A stretch of DNA of 64,000 nt. Origin: Pseudomonas oryzihabitans NBRC 102199. Lineage in GTDB: Bacteria > Pseudomonadota > Gammaproteobacteria > Pseudomonadales > Pseudomonadaceae. The notes below the pieces were generated by a model. It was not told the origin of the DNA. It saw only the letters and a program-made list of their open reading frames with translations, and did no database searches. Shown here piece after piece: positions 54,435 to 63,363 of this stretch (position 1 is the stretch's first letter; every line of letters starts with the position of its first letter). The translations under genes were made by a program, and so were the position numbers. Location of the stretch: positions 1-64,000 of the forward strand of contig NZ_BBIT01000004.1 in assembly GCF_000730625.1 (NCBI RefSeq), written 5' to 3'.

Positions 54435-56168
54435 TTGCCCGCAGCCAACGCCGCCGCATCCGACCTGCCGCTGCCCGTGGAGCGCGAACTCAGCCCCCGG
54501 GCGCTGCTCACCGGGGCGCTGCTGGGCATCCTGCTGACCCCGGCCAATGTCTATGCCGGCCTCAAGATCGGCTGGTCGTTCAACATGTCGATCATCGCCC
54601 TGCTGGTGAGCTACGGTCTCTGGCACCGCCTGGGGCGCCGCCTGCAGCAACCGGGCTGGACGCTGCACGAGAGCAACATCAATCAGACCGTGGCCTCGGC
54701 GGCGGCCAGCATCGTCTCCGGCGGCCTGGTCGCGCCCATCCCGGCCTACACCCTGCTGACCGGCCAGGAATTGCCGACTCTGCCGCTGATGGGCTGGGTG
54801 TTCGCGGTGAGCTTTCTCGGCATCTGGGTGGCCTGGTACCTCCGGCCCCTGCTGCTGGCCGATGCCAGCCTGAAATTCCCCGAGGGCCTGGCCACCCTGG
54901 AAGCCCTGCGCCAGGTCTATGCCAGTGGCGCCGAAGCCCTGGCCCGCCTGCGGGTGCTGCTGGGCGCCCTGACGCTGTCGGCGGCGGTCAAGCTAGTGGA
55001 CACCTTCGCCTGGACGCTGCCGCGAGTCGCGCCCTCGCCAGCCCTGGAACGCCTGACCTTCAGCTTCGATCCCTCGCTGCTGCTGCTCGGCTTTGGCGGC
55101 ATCATCGGCCTGAGGGTCGGGTTGTCACTGCTGCTCGGCACCCTGCTGGCCTGGGGCGGTGTCGCGCCCTGGCTGCTGGCCAGTGGTGTCGCCGCGCTGC
55201 CGGCGGAGGCCAGCGGTCCGCAATACGCCTTCCTGGTGCAATGGCTGCTCTGGCCTGGGGTGAGTCTGATGGTCAGCGCCACCCTGGCTGCGCTCGCCGT
55301 GCGGCTGATCACCCTGCCCCGCGCCGAACGCCGTCGCCAGGGCTGGCAGCGGCCGCGCGCCTGGCCGCTGGCGCTGCTGCTGGCGGCGGCTCTGCTGGTG
55401 GTGGTGCTGCAGGTGCGGCTGTTCGGCATAGATCCCTGGCTGGCCCTGCTGGCCCTGCCCCTGGCGCTGTTTCTCGCCGCCATGGCCGCGCGGGTGGTCG
55501 GCGCCACCGGCATTCCCCCCATCGGCGCCATCGGCCAGCTGTCGCAGCTGACCTTTGGCCTGGCCGCCCCCGGGCAGGTCAACATCAACCTCATGGGCGC
55601 CAACACCGCCGGTGGCGCGGCGGGCCAGAGCACCGACCTGATGAACGACTTCAAGGTCGGCCAGGCCATTGGCGCCACCCCCGCCAAGCAGGTGGTCGCC
55701 CAGTGCCTGGGCATCGCCCTCGGTGCGGTAACCGGGGTGCTTACCTATCGGCTACTGATTCCCGATCCCCAGGCACTGCTGCTCAGCGCCGCCTGGCCGG
55801 CGCCGGCGGTGGCCCAGTGGAAGGCGGTGGCGGAAACCCTGACCCAGGGCCTGGGCGCCCTCGATGGCGCCATGCGCCTGGGCATCGTCCTGGGCGCCCT
55901 GGCCGGCTTGCTGCTGGGCCTGGCCGAAGCCTTGCTGCCGACCCGCCGCGCGCACTGGCTGCCCAGCTCGGCGGCCCTGGGCCTGGCCTTCATCCTGCCG
56001 GCCTCGGTGTCGCTGATGATGACCCTGGGCGCCCTGCTCACCGCCCTGGTGCGCTGGCGGGCACCGGGCCTGGCCGAGCGCTTCGCCCTGGCCGCCGCGG
56101 CCGGCCTCATCGCCGGGGAAAGTCTAGCCGGGGTGGGGGCGGCTTTCTGGCAAATGCTCTCGACGTGA
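54435..56168 (+). CDS. OPT family oligopeptide/metal-chelate transporter
   Basis: A 577-residue inner-membrane transporter with about 14 helices. Marks: ERELSPRALLTGALLGILLTPANVYAGLKIGWSFN, LPLMGWVFAVSFLGIWVAWYLRP, and the conserved GLAAPGQVNINLMGANTAGGAAGQSTDLMNDFKVGQAIGATP (in pieces). It starts at TTG (54435) behind a strong GAGGAGG six bases upstream. OPT proteins import peptides or metal chelates; the substrate is unknown. Confidence 0.9.
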   Translation: MPAANAAASDLPLPVERELSPRALLTGALLGILLTPANVYAGLKIGWSFNMSIIALLVSYGLWHRLGRRLQQPGWTLHESNINQTVASAAASIVSGGLVAPIPAYTLLTGQELPTLPLMGWVFAVSFLGIWVAWYLRPLLLADASLKFPEGLATLEALRQVYASGAEALARLRVLLGALTLSAAVKLVDTFAWTLPRVAPSPALERLTFSFDPSLLLLGFGGIIGLRVGLSLLLGTLLAWGGVAPWLLASGVAALPAEASGPQYAFLVQWLLWPGVSLMVSATLAALAVRLITLPRAERRRQGWQRPRAWPLALLLAAALLVVVLQVRLFGIDPWLALLALPLALFLAAMAARVVGATGIPPIGAIGQLSQLTFGLAAPGQVNINLMGANTAGGAAGQSTDLMNDFKVGQAIGATPAKQVVAQCLGIALGAVTGVLTYRLLIPDPQALLLSAAWPAPAVAQWKAVAETLTQGLGALDGAMRLGIVLGALAGLLLGLAEALLPTRRAHWLPSSAALGLAFILPASVSLMMTLGALLTALVRWRAPGLAERFALAAAAGLIAGESLAGVGAAFWQMLST

Positions 56169-56387
56169 GCTGCGACAACGTGTCAACTGGACAATAATTT
56201 CCAGACGTAATGTCGCGAAGCTTTCAATAACCTTTCAAACCCATGAAATTCGGGGGTTCTGGTCCGATTCAGCTTGCCAGCGCGCTTTTGCAACACATAA
56301 GGTTACAAATAGCGCGACCCACCCGCGAGAGGTCTGGGCGCCCTGCGCGAGCTGTCTCCATAACAAACCCAATCCGAGCTAGCAGTC

Positions 56388-57668
56388 ATGGCCACCACCT
56401 CGAAAGCCAAATCCATCTTCCGCGTCGTCAGCGGAAACTTCCTCGAAATGTACGACTTCATGGTCTATGGCTTCTATGCCACGGCCATCGCCAAGACGTT
56501 CTTTCCCGGCGATAACGAACTCGCCTCCCTGATGCTGTCGCTGGCCACCTTCGGCGCCGGCTTCCTGATGCGCCCCCTGGGGGCGATCTTTCTCGGCGCC
56601 TACATCGACAAGCACGGCCGTCGCCACGGCCTGATCGTCACCCTGGCGCTGATGGCCCTGGGCACCCTGCTGATCGCCGTGGTGCCAGGCTATGCCACCC
56701 TGGGCGTCGCCGCACCGCTGCTGGTGCTGCTCGGCCGCCTGCTGCAGGGCTTCTCCGCCGGTGTCGAACTGGGCGGCGTGTCCGTCTACCTGTCGGAGAT
56801 CGCCACCCCCGGCCGCAAGGGCTTCTTCGTTTCCTGGCAGTCCGCCAGCCAGCAGGTCGCGGTGGTCTTCGCCGGCGTGCTGGGCGCGCTGCTCAACCAC
56901 TGGCTGTCGCCCGCCGAAATGGGTGAATGGGGCTGGCGCATCCCCTTCCTGATCGGCTGCCTGATCGTGCCCTTCCTGTTCATCATCCGTCGTTCCCTGG
57001 AAGAGAGCCCGGAATTCGAGGCGCGCAAGCATCGCCCGACCTTCGGCGAAACCATGACCTCCATCCGCCAGAACTTCGGCGTGGTGCTGGCGGGCGTAGC
57101 CATGGTCTCCATGACCACCGCCTCCTTCTACCTGATCACCGCCTACACCCCGACCTTCGGCAAGCACGAGCTGAACCTGACCGCGCTGGACAGCCTGATC
57201 GTCACCGCCTGCGTGGGTGTTTCCAACTTCATCTGGCTGCCGGTAATGGGCGCCCTGAGCGATCGCATCGGCCGCCGTCCGTTGCTGATCTTCGCCACCG
57301 TACTGGCCATCCTCACCGCCTACCCGGCGATGATCTGGCTGACCCACGCCCCGGGCTTCTCGCGCCTGCTGATGGTCGAGCTGTGGCTGTCCTTCCTCTA
57401 TGGCACCTATAACGGTGGCATGGTGGTAGCCCTGACCGAGGTGATGCCGGCCCATGTGCGCACCACCGGCTTCTCCCTGGCCTACAGCCTGGCCACCGCG
57501 ACCTTTGGCGGCTTCACCCCGATGGTCTGCACCTGGCTGATCCAGGAGACCGGCAACAAGGCCGCCCCGGGCATGTGGCTGACCGTAGCGGCCGTCCTCG
57601 GCCTGGTCGCGACCCTAACCCTGTTCAAGGGCAACACCGAGCCGCGCTTCAAGACCGTCACGGCCTGA
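56388..57668 (+). CDS. MFS citrate/tricarballylate-type proton symporter
   Basis: A 426-residue, 12-helix symporter of the metabolite/H+ family. Marks: [70 protein letters not shown] and [17 protein letters not shown]. The sequence is close to Klebsiella/Salmonella CitA-type citrate carriers, but no citrate or tricarballylate genes are nearby. A 219-base gap before it has no gene and likely holds the promoter. Confidence 0.9.
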   Translation: MATTSKAKSIFRVVSGNFLEMYDFMVYGFYATAIAKTFFPGDNELASLMLSLATFGAGFLMRPLGAIFLGAYIDKHGRRHGLIVTLALMALGTLLIAVVPGYATLGVAAPLLVLLGRLLQGFSAGVELGGVSVYLSEIATPGRKGFFVSWQSASQQVAVVFAGVLGALLNHWLSPAEMGEWGWRIPFLIGCLIVPFLFIIRRSLEESPEFEARKHRPTFGETMTSIRQNFGVVLAGVAMVSMTTASFYLITAYTPTFGKHELNLTALDSLIVTACVGVSNFIWLPVMGALSDRIGRRPLLIFATVLAILTAYPAMIWLTHAPGFSRLLMVELWLSFLYGTYNGGMVVALTEVMPAHVRTTGFSLAYSLATATFGGFTPMVCTWLIQETGNKAAPGMWLTVAAVLGLVATLTLFKGNTEPRFKTVTA

Positions 57669-57680
57669 CAGCCCTGTCGC

Positions 57681-57703
57681 AGAGCGGCAGGTCCTGCCGC
57701 TCT
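57681..57703 (+). terminator. Stem-loop after the citrate-type symporter
   Basis: AGAGCGGCAGG-T-CCTGCCGCTCT is a perfect inverted repeat 12 bases after the stop. The T-tract is weak, so termination is likely but not certain. Confidence 0.5.
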
Positions 57704-57804
57704 CGCGTCCACCCAGGTCGCTCCGCGCATCGAACTGTCATGACCTTTTGTTATGGTCTAGACCAGATGACCGCATACCGCGGTCGCCGTGCCGGAGTCC
57801 GCCG

Positions 57805-58863
57805 ATGTCCACCCTTCCCCGCCTTCTCGCCGGCCTGGCCGGCGGTCTGCTCAGCCTCACCGCTGCCGCCACCGAGCTGACCCACTGGCCGGCCGATGCC
57901 GCCCGCCAGCTCGACGCCCTGATCGCCGCCAATGCCAACCAGGGCAACTACGCGGTGTTCGACATGGACAACACCAGCTATCGCTACGACCTGGAAGAGG
58001 CCCTGCTGCCCTTCCTGGAGATGAAGGGCGTGCTGACCCGCGACACTCTGGATCCTTCGCTCAAGCTGATTCCCTTCAAGGATGTCGGTGGCCACAAGGA
58101 AAGTCTCAACAGCTACTACTACCGGCTGTGCGAGGTCGACGACCTGGTCTGCTACCCCTGGGTCGCCCAGGTGTTTTCCGGCTTCACCCTGCAGCAACTC
58201 AAGGGCTACGTCGACGAGCTGATGGCCTACGGCAAGCCGATCCCCGCCACCTACTACGGCAAGGACGACAAGGTGGAGACGGTGGAGATCAATCCGCCCA
58301 AGCCCTTCACCGGCCAGCAGGAGCTCTATCACAAGCTGATGGAGAACGGCATCGAGGTCTATGTGATCAGTGCCGCCCATGAGGAGCTGGTGCGCATGGT
58401 GGCGTCCGATCCGCGCTACGGCTATGGAGTGAAGCCGGAAAACGTCATTGGCGTCACTACCCTGCTCAAGGACCCGGCCACCGGCGCCCTGACCACCGCC
58501 CGCAAGCAGATCGCCGAAGGCAAGTACGATCCCCAGGCCAACCTGAAGCTGCAGGTCACGCCCTACCTCTGGACCCCGGCCACCTGGTTCGCCGGCAAGT
58601 ACGCGGCCATCCTCACCTACATAGATCCCTGGAAGAAACCCATCCTGGTCGGCGGCGACACCCCGGTCAGCGACGGCCCCATGCTGTTCCAGGGCGTGGA
58701 CGCCGCCAAGAACGGCATCCACCTGTGGATCGACCGCAAGTCCAAGTACCGCACCCAGATCGAGGCGATGATGAAGAGCAACGCCGAGGGTCAGGCCAAG
58801 GCCGGGGTGGCGGTGAACGCGGACAAGCACTGGGTGATCGTCAAACCCGAAGACATCCAGTAG
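57805..58863 (+). CDS. pchP: Phosphorylcholine phosphatase PchP
   Basis: A 352-residue periplasmic HAD-superfamily phosphatase that frees choline from phosphorylcholine after phospholipase C action. Signal peptide 1-20. HAD motif [12 protein letters not shown], motif [11 protein letters not shown], conserved Lys in FAGKYAAIL and motif [12 protein letters not shown]. In P. aeruginosa, motif III reads GDTPDSD as I recall, so one Asp is Val here. The ATG at 57805 gives a clean signal peptide. Confidence 0.9.
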   Translation: MSTLPRLLAGLAGGLLSLTAAATELTHWPADAARQLDALIAANANQGNYAVFDMDNTSYRYDLEEALLPFLEMKGVLTRDTLDPSLKLIPFKDVGGHKESLNSYYYRLCEVDDLVCYPWVAQVFSGFTLQQLKGYVDELMAYGKPIPATYYGKDDKVETVEINPPKPFTGQQELYHKLMENGIEVYVISAAHEELVRMVASDPRYGYGVKPENVIGVTTLLKDPATGALTTARKQIAEGKYDPQANLKLQVTPYLWTPATWFAGKYAAILTYIDPWKKPILVGGDTPVSDGPMLFQGVDAAKNGIHLWIDRKSKYRTQIEAMMKSNAEGQAKAGVAVNADKHWVIVKPEDIQ

Positions 58864-58922
58864 GCCGCCGGCGATCGGGCGGGCTAGACTGGGGATTCCC
58901 TCAGCCCGCCCTGGAGCCCGCC

Positions 58923-59447
58923 ATGGAACACCTGGTCCTGACCGTCATCGCCCCCGATCGCCCCGGTCTGGTGGAAGCCCTGGCCGACTGCGTGGCCGCC
59001 CAGGGCGGCAACTGGCTGGAAAGCCGCATGGCCCACCTGGCCGGCCAGTTCGCCGGCATCCTTTCGGTGGAAGTGGAACCGGAATTGCGCAACGGCCTGG
59101 TGGAGACGCTGCAGCAGCTGGCCATTCCCGGCCTGCGCATCCTGGTCGGCGAACCTGGCCAGCCGGCGCCGGTGGGTGCGCCTCTGGTGCAGCTGGACCT
59201 CCTGGGCAACGACCGGGCCGGCATCGTCCGCGACATCACCCGGGCGCTGCATCAGGTCGGCGTAAACGTCGAACGCCTGTCCACCGAGACCCGCCCGGCG
59301 CCCATGAGCAGCGAGGTGCTGTTCCACGCCACCGCCCTGCTGGCGCTCCCGGCCGATCTCGCACTCGAGGCGCTGCAGGCCCACCTGGAAACCCTCACCG
59401 ACGACCTGATGGTGGAGCTCAAGCTCTATCGGCACGGGCACGATTAG
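58923..59447 (+). CDS. GcvR-like protein with two ACT domains
   Basis: A 174-residue cytosolic protein with two ACT domains (LVLTVIAPDRPGLVEALADCVAAQGGNWLESRM; LVQLDLLGNDRAGIVRDITRALHQVGVNVERLSTE, in pieces). This is the layout of the glycine cleavage repressor GcvR, which binds glycine. No gcv gene is close, so the regulatory partner is not visible. It follows pchP by 59 bases. Confidence 0.86.
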   Translation: MEHLVLTVIAPDRPGLVEALADCVAAQGGNWLESRMAHLAGQFAGILSVEVEPELRNGLVETLQQLAIPGLRILVGEPGQPAPVGAPLVQLDLLGNDRAGIVRDITRALHQVGVNVERLSTETRPAPMSSEVLFHATALLALPADLALEALQAHLETLTDDLMVELKLYRHGHD

Positions 59448-59450
59448 GCC

Positions 59451-59936
59451 CTAGCTCCGCCCCTTTTCCAGCCGTCGCCGGATGCCCTCGGGGACATCGT
59501 CCGGCAGCGGCATCCGCCCGTCCGCCGGCAGGGCTTCCAGGCCGGCTTCGTCCAGCAGCACCAGCACCTCCTCCTTGAGGCGACTCAGGGCGAAGGCCTG
59601 CCAGGCCTCGCGTACCGAGGGGAAGAGCTCCAGTTCGTAGTCGAAGGTGCGGATCGGTCGCCGACTCTCCAGGGCCGCGCGCAGCAAGGGCTGAGCGTGG
59701 GGATGGCGCAACTGGTGCAGAAAGGCTTCGCGCAGTTCCAGGCGATCGTCCTGGGTCAGGCGCGGCAGCGGCAGATAGCGTTCGGGATCTTCCAGCTCCT
59801 CGCGTTCTTCCAGACTGAGATCGTCCGGATCGAGCAGGCGCAGGGCGCCGCTGGCAAGGTCGAGGAAGTGGGTGCCTCGCTCCCGGCTGTCCAGAGCGGC
59901 AGCCAGCAGATCGAGGTCGAGGGTGAGGGGGCGCAT
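59451..59936 (-). CDS. UPF0158 family protein
   Basis: A 161-residue acidic cytosolic protein with the UPF0158 (PF03682) pattern: YLPLPRLTQDDRLELREAFLHQL and SRRPIRTFDYELELFPSVREAWQAF. Function unknown. It is convergent with the GcvR-like gene, three bases apart, and lies downstream of the sugar porter on the same strand, separated by a terminator. Confidence 0.85.
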   Translation of the reverse strand: MRPLTLDLDLLAAALDSRERGTHFLDLASGALRLLDPDDLSLEEREELEDPERYLPLPRLTQDDRLELREAFLHQLRHPHAQPLLRAALESRRPIRTFDYELELFPSVREAWQAFALSRLKEEVLVLLDEAGLEALPADGRMPLPDDVPEGIRRRLEKGRS

Positions 59937-59959
59937 GGCAGGACTCCGGCACAGGCGAA

Positions 59960-59990
59960 CAGGAGCGGAGTTCTATCTCCGCTCCTGTTG
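59960..59990 (-). terminator. Terminator after the sugar porter gene
   Basis: CAGGAGCGGAG-TTCTAT-CTCCGCTCCTG is a perfect 11-base-pair stem 24 bases past the sugar porter stop, between it and the UPF0158 start. The T-tract is weak. Confidence 0.65.
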
Positions 59991-60013
59991 CGACCTGGCA
60001 CCGGAAGCTGCGT

Positions 60014-61414
60014 TCAGCCTTTCCGCTGATAGGGGAAGAAGCGCCGCTCGCGCAGGTCGTGCTCGATCTGCTCCAGGCTCTTGCCCTTGGTCTCCGGCAC
60101 CAGACGCCAGATGAACAGCAGCGCCACCAGGGAAATCCCAGCATACAGCCAGAAGGTATGGGCGGCGCCCAGCTTGGTCACCAGGCTCAGGGTGGTGAGG
60201 GTCACCAGCAGGTCGAAGCCCCAGTGGCTGAAGGCGCCGACGCTGGCGCCCTTGCCGCGCACGAACAGCGGATAGACCTCGGCGTTGATCAGCCAGATGC
60301 AGACGCCGAAGCCGCCGCAGTTGAGCATCAGGTAGGCGGCCAGGCAGGCCACCACCGTCCAGCGCTCCACGTCCGTCTGGGGACCGGCGCCCTGGAACAG
60401 GTAGCCCATGATCGCCAGGGCGATGATGGAGCCGGGAATCAGCGTCAGCAGGTAGCGGCGACGACCGATGCGATCCACCAGGAAGCTGCCGACCACGGTC
60501 ATGATCACCACCAGGATGGTGCTGCAGCCGGTGGCCAGCACGGCGGTCTGGTCGGAGAAGCCGGCCTGGGTGAGAATGGTGGGTGCGTAGTAGATCAGGG
60601 CATTGTTGCCGGTGATCTGCGAGAACATGGCGATGCCGGCGCCCACCAGCAGGGCCGGACGGACCCAGGGCGAGAAGAGGTCACTCCAGTTGCCTTCCGG
60701 GGCGTTGCTCACGGTCTTGATCTCGGCCAGTTCGGCCTGGGCGGCAGCGGCGCCGCCACGAACCCGTTCTAGTACCGCCAGGGCGTCGCCCTCGCGACCC
60801 TTGACCAGCAGCCAGCGCGGACTCTCCGGCAGTACCGCCATGCCCGCCAGCAGGATCAGCGCCGGCACCAGGCCGAGGCCGAACATCCAGCGCCAGTGTT
60901 CGTCCAGGGCGAAGCCGGTGAAATAGGCCACGGTGATGCCGAACACCACCATGAACTGGAACAGCACCACCAGCTTGCCGCGGTGCTCCGGCGGCGCCAC
61001 CTCGGCGATGTACACCGGAATGATCTGGGTGGAGCTGCCGGCCGACAGACCGAGCAGGAAGCGCGACAGGATCAGCAAGGTGACGTTGGGCGACAGCGCC
61101 GAGAGCACCGAGCCCAGGGCGAACACCAGGGCCACGCCGATGATGGTCTTGCGGCGGCCGAGGCGGTCGGAGATCGGGCCGGTGCCGAGGCAACCGAACA
61201 GGGCGCCAAAGATGATGGCGCCGGTCACCAGTTGCTTGACGGTGTCGTCCATGGCGAATTCGCGGCCGAGGCCGAGCAGGGCGACGCCGATGATGCCGGT
61301 GTCGTAGCCGAACAGCAGACCGCCCAGGGCGGCGATCACGGCGATGAGCACGACCAGCCCCTTGCGCGGGGTGGCCGCCACGGGTGCGGCGAGCGAGGGT
61401 GATGAAGCGAGCAT
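60014..61414 (-). CDS. Sugar porter family MFS transporter
   Basis: A 466-residue, 12-helix sugar/H+ symporter. Marks: ALGGLLFGYDTGIIGVALL, DRLGRRKT, LLGLSAGSSTQIIPVYIAEVAPPEHRGK, PESPRWLLVKGRE, DRIGRRRYLL and the closing LVPETKGKSLEQIE. This is the XylE/GalP/AraE group; the sugar is not defined by sequence alone. A LacI-type operator lies 122 bases upstream. With the xyl ABC system 15 kb away, xylose is one possible substrate. Confidence 0.92.
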   Translation of the reverse strand: MLASSPSLAAPVAATPRKGLVVLIAVIAALGGLLFGYDTGIIGVALLGLGREFAMDDTVKQLVTGAIIFGALFGCLGTGPISDRLGRRKTIIGVALVFALGSVLSALSPNVTLLILSRFLLGLSAGSSTQIIPVYIAEVAPPEHRGKLVVLFQFMVVFGITVAYFTGFALDEHWRWMFGLGLVPALILLAGMAVLPESPRWLLVKGREGDALAVLERVRGGAAAAQAELAEIKTVSNAPEGNWSDLFSPWVRPALLVGAGIAMFSQITGNNALIYYAPTILTQAGFSDQTAVLATGCSTILVVIMTVVGSFLVDRIGRRRYLLTLIPGSIIALAIMGYLFQGAGPQTDVERWTVVACLAAYLMLNCGGFGVCIWLINAEVYPLFVRGKGASVGAFSHWGFDLLVTLTTLSLVTKLGAAHTFWLYAGISLVALLFIWRLVPETKGKSLEQIEHDLRERRFFPYQRKG

Positions 61415-61535
61415 GGGGAAATCCTTTCTTGTTTTGCCAGGGCAAGGATCGCGGCGGCGACCTGATCCACCCGCGCGGGCGGGCCGTGGGGGAGCATGGC
61501 CCAGGGAAAAGCGCGATGCGGCAGGCAGAGAAACG

Positions 61536-61557
61536 TTAGGTGAATCGTTTCACCTAA
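61536..61557. promoter_or_regulatory. LacI-family type operator upstream of the sugar porter
   Basis: TTAGGTGAATCGTTTCACCTAA has perfect nine-base arms (TTAGGTGAA / TTCACCTAA) around TCGT, with the TGAA-N4-TTCA core and central CG of LacI/GalR regulators. It sits in the promoter region of the sugar porter. No LacI-family gene is in the window. Confidence 0.65.
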
Positions 61558-61613
61558 TGATGCCAGTTGTAACAGGACTTGTGAAAAGCATCACGAATAG
61601 TGATCGGCTGCGG

Positions 61614-62597
61614 CTAGCTGCCGATGGTCAGTTCCTGGAAGCGCTGCTCGGGCAGTGCCGCTGCGCCCTGCCCTGGGCGCAGCGCCTGATCGCCCAGGCG
61701 CTCGACCAGGAAGTCGATGAACACCTTGAGCTTGGGCGGCAGGTGGCGCGTCGCCGGATAGAGCAGCCAGGCGCCGCCGTGGTAGTGCGGCAGAAAGGAC
61801 CACTCCGGCAGCACCTGGATGATCTCGCCACGGGCCAGGGCCGCCTGGGCGGTGAACAGGGGCAGACTGCCGATGCCGATGTGGTTGAGCACCGCGTCCA
61901 GGCGCACCCCGGTGTGATTGGCGGCATAGCGACCGCGCACATTGACGTGGACCACCTTGGCGCCCTGGCGAAACTTCCAGCGTGAATCGGCCGGTTCCTC
62001 CGCCAGGTAGATGCAGCTGTGCCCGGCCAGATCGCGGGGATGGGCGGGCTGACCGTGCTCGGCCAGGTACTGCGGCGTGGCGCAGAGCAGGTGCTCGATG
62101 GTCAGCAGCTGACGACCCACCAGCCCGGGCGGCGGCCGATCGGTGATGCGGATGGCCAGGTCGACGTTCTCGTCGATCAGATCGACATAGCGGTCTTCCA
62201 GCAGCAACTGCACGTCCACCGCCGGATAGCGGCGCAGGAAGTCGGCCATGTGCGGATGGATCACCGTGCTCCCCACCGCCTTGGGCACCGACAGCCGGAC
62301 GATGCCGGCCGGCGCCTGGTTGAACTGGCCACTGACCTCCAGCACCGCCCGCGCGGCGCCGACCATGTCGCTGCAGCGCCGATAGACCTCCTCCCCCGCC
62401 TCCGACAGGCGCAGCTTGCGCGTGCTGCGATTGAGCAGCCGGGTGCCCAAAGCCTTCTCCAGGCGCGCCACGCTGCGACTGGTGGAGGATGGGGTTAGAC
62501 CCAGCTGACGGGCCGCCGCAGAGAAGCTGCCGCTCTCCACCACCCGCACGAAGATGGCCATCTCGCTGAGCAGCGGCAGGGGAAGATTTATGCTCAC
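61614..62597 (-). CDS. LysR-type regulator, CrgA-like
   Basis: A 327-residue LysR regulator: HTH at about 10-70 (MAIFVRVVESGSFSAAARQLGLTPSSTSRSVARLEKALG in pieces) and substrate domain opening with GIVRLSVPKAVGSTVIHPHMADFLRRYP. The start is GTG at 62597 with AAGGA upstream; no in-frame ATG gives a complete HTH. It lies upstream of the sugar porter on the same strand and divergent from the alaX-like gene, which has its start 93 bases away. Confidence 0.88.
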   Translation of the reverse strand: MSINLPLPLLSEMAIFVRVVESGSFSAAARQLGLTPSSTSRSVARLEKALGTRLLNRSTRKLRLSEAGEEVYRRCSDMVGAARAVLEVSGQFNQAPAGIVRLSVPKAVGSTVIHPHMADFLRRYPAVDVQLLLEDRYVDLIDENVDLAIRITDRPPPGLVGRQLLTIEHLLCATPQYLAEHGQPAHPRDLAGHSCIYLAEEPADSRWKFRQGAKVVHVNVRGRYAANHTGVRLDAVLNHIGIGSLPLFTAQAALARGEIIQVLPEWSFLPHYHGGAWLLYPATRHLPPKLKVFIDFLVERLGDQALRPGQGAAALPEQRFQELTIGS

Positions 62598-62689
62598 AGC
62601 GCAAAATTCCTTTGGAGAGAGGGTGGATTATCACCCTTGCGTGCGCTCTTTAGAATGAGGATGTTTCTCGTTTTCTAGGTAGTAGACGT

Positions 62690-63328
62690 ATGACCGAGCG
62701 CCTGTATTTCCTGAGCGACAGCCTGATCGCCGAGGTCGAGGTCCACGCCTGTAGCGCCGCCGAGGACGGTTATGTCGTCGAATTGCTGGCCACGCCCTTC
62801 CATCCCCAGGGCGGCGGCCAGCCCAGCGACACCGGCTGGATCGGTACCGCCGAGGTGACCCGGGTGGTCCAGGACGGCGACCGTATCCTGCACCACACCA
62901 CCCGCCCGCTGACGCCCGGCCGTGTGCTGGCCCGGGTCGACGAAGGCCGGCGCCAGCTGCATTCGCGGCTGCATTCGGCCGGGCACCTGCTCGGTCACAT
63001 CGGCGAGACCCATGGCTGGAAGCCGGTCAAGGCCCATCACTGGCCGGGCGAAGGCCGCATCGAATTCATTCCGGGCGAGGCGTCGCAGCCCCTGGACAGC
63101 GAAGCCCTGCAGGCGCACTTCGACGCCCTGGTGGAAGAAGACCTGCCGCTGCAGATCGAGGTGCAGGCCGATGGCCAGCGCCAGGTGCGCTTTGGCGAGG
63201 ACGTGGCGCGCTATGCCTGCGGCGGAACCCACGTGCGCTCCCTGCGCGCGGTCGGTGCCCTGAGCGCCCTGGGCGTCAAGGAAAAGAAGGGACGCCTGCT
63301 GGTGAGCTACGACATGGCTGGCGCCTGA
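62690..63328 (+). CDS. Alanyl-tRNA editing protein (AlaX-like)
   Basis: A 212-residue stand-alone editing domain that hydrolyses Ser or Gly wrongly attached to tRNA-Ala. Zinc motifs are complete: HSAGHLL (HxxxH) and CGGTHVRS (CxxxH). The N-terminal FHPQGGGQPSDTGWI block is also diagnostic. Length fits the AlaX-M type. It is followed by the oxygenase gene 35 bases later. Confidence 0.92.
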   Translation: MTERLYFLSDSLIAEVEVHACSAAEDGYVVELLATPFHPQGGGQPSDTGWIGTAEVTRVVQDGDRILHHTTRPLTPGRVLARVDEGRRQLHSRLHSAGHLLGHIGETHGWKPVKAHHWPGEGRIEFIPGEASQPLDSEALQAHFDALVEEDLPLQIEVQADGQRQVRFGEDVARYACGGTHVRSLRAVGALSALGVKEKKGRLLVSYDMAGA

Positions 63329-63363
63329 TCAACCGCTCACCTCACCCGCAGAAAGGAAGCGCC

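Noticed and set aside
59419..60144. A longer minus-strand frame overlapping the UPF0158 gene
   Set aside because: Arg/Pro/Ser-rich composition in another frame of the UPF0158 gene and crossing a terminator; the UPF0158 frame has the family motifs.
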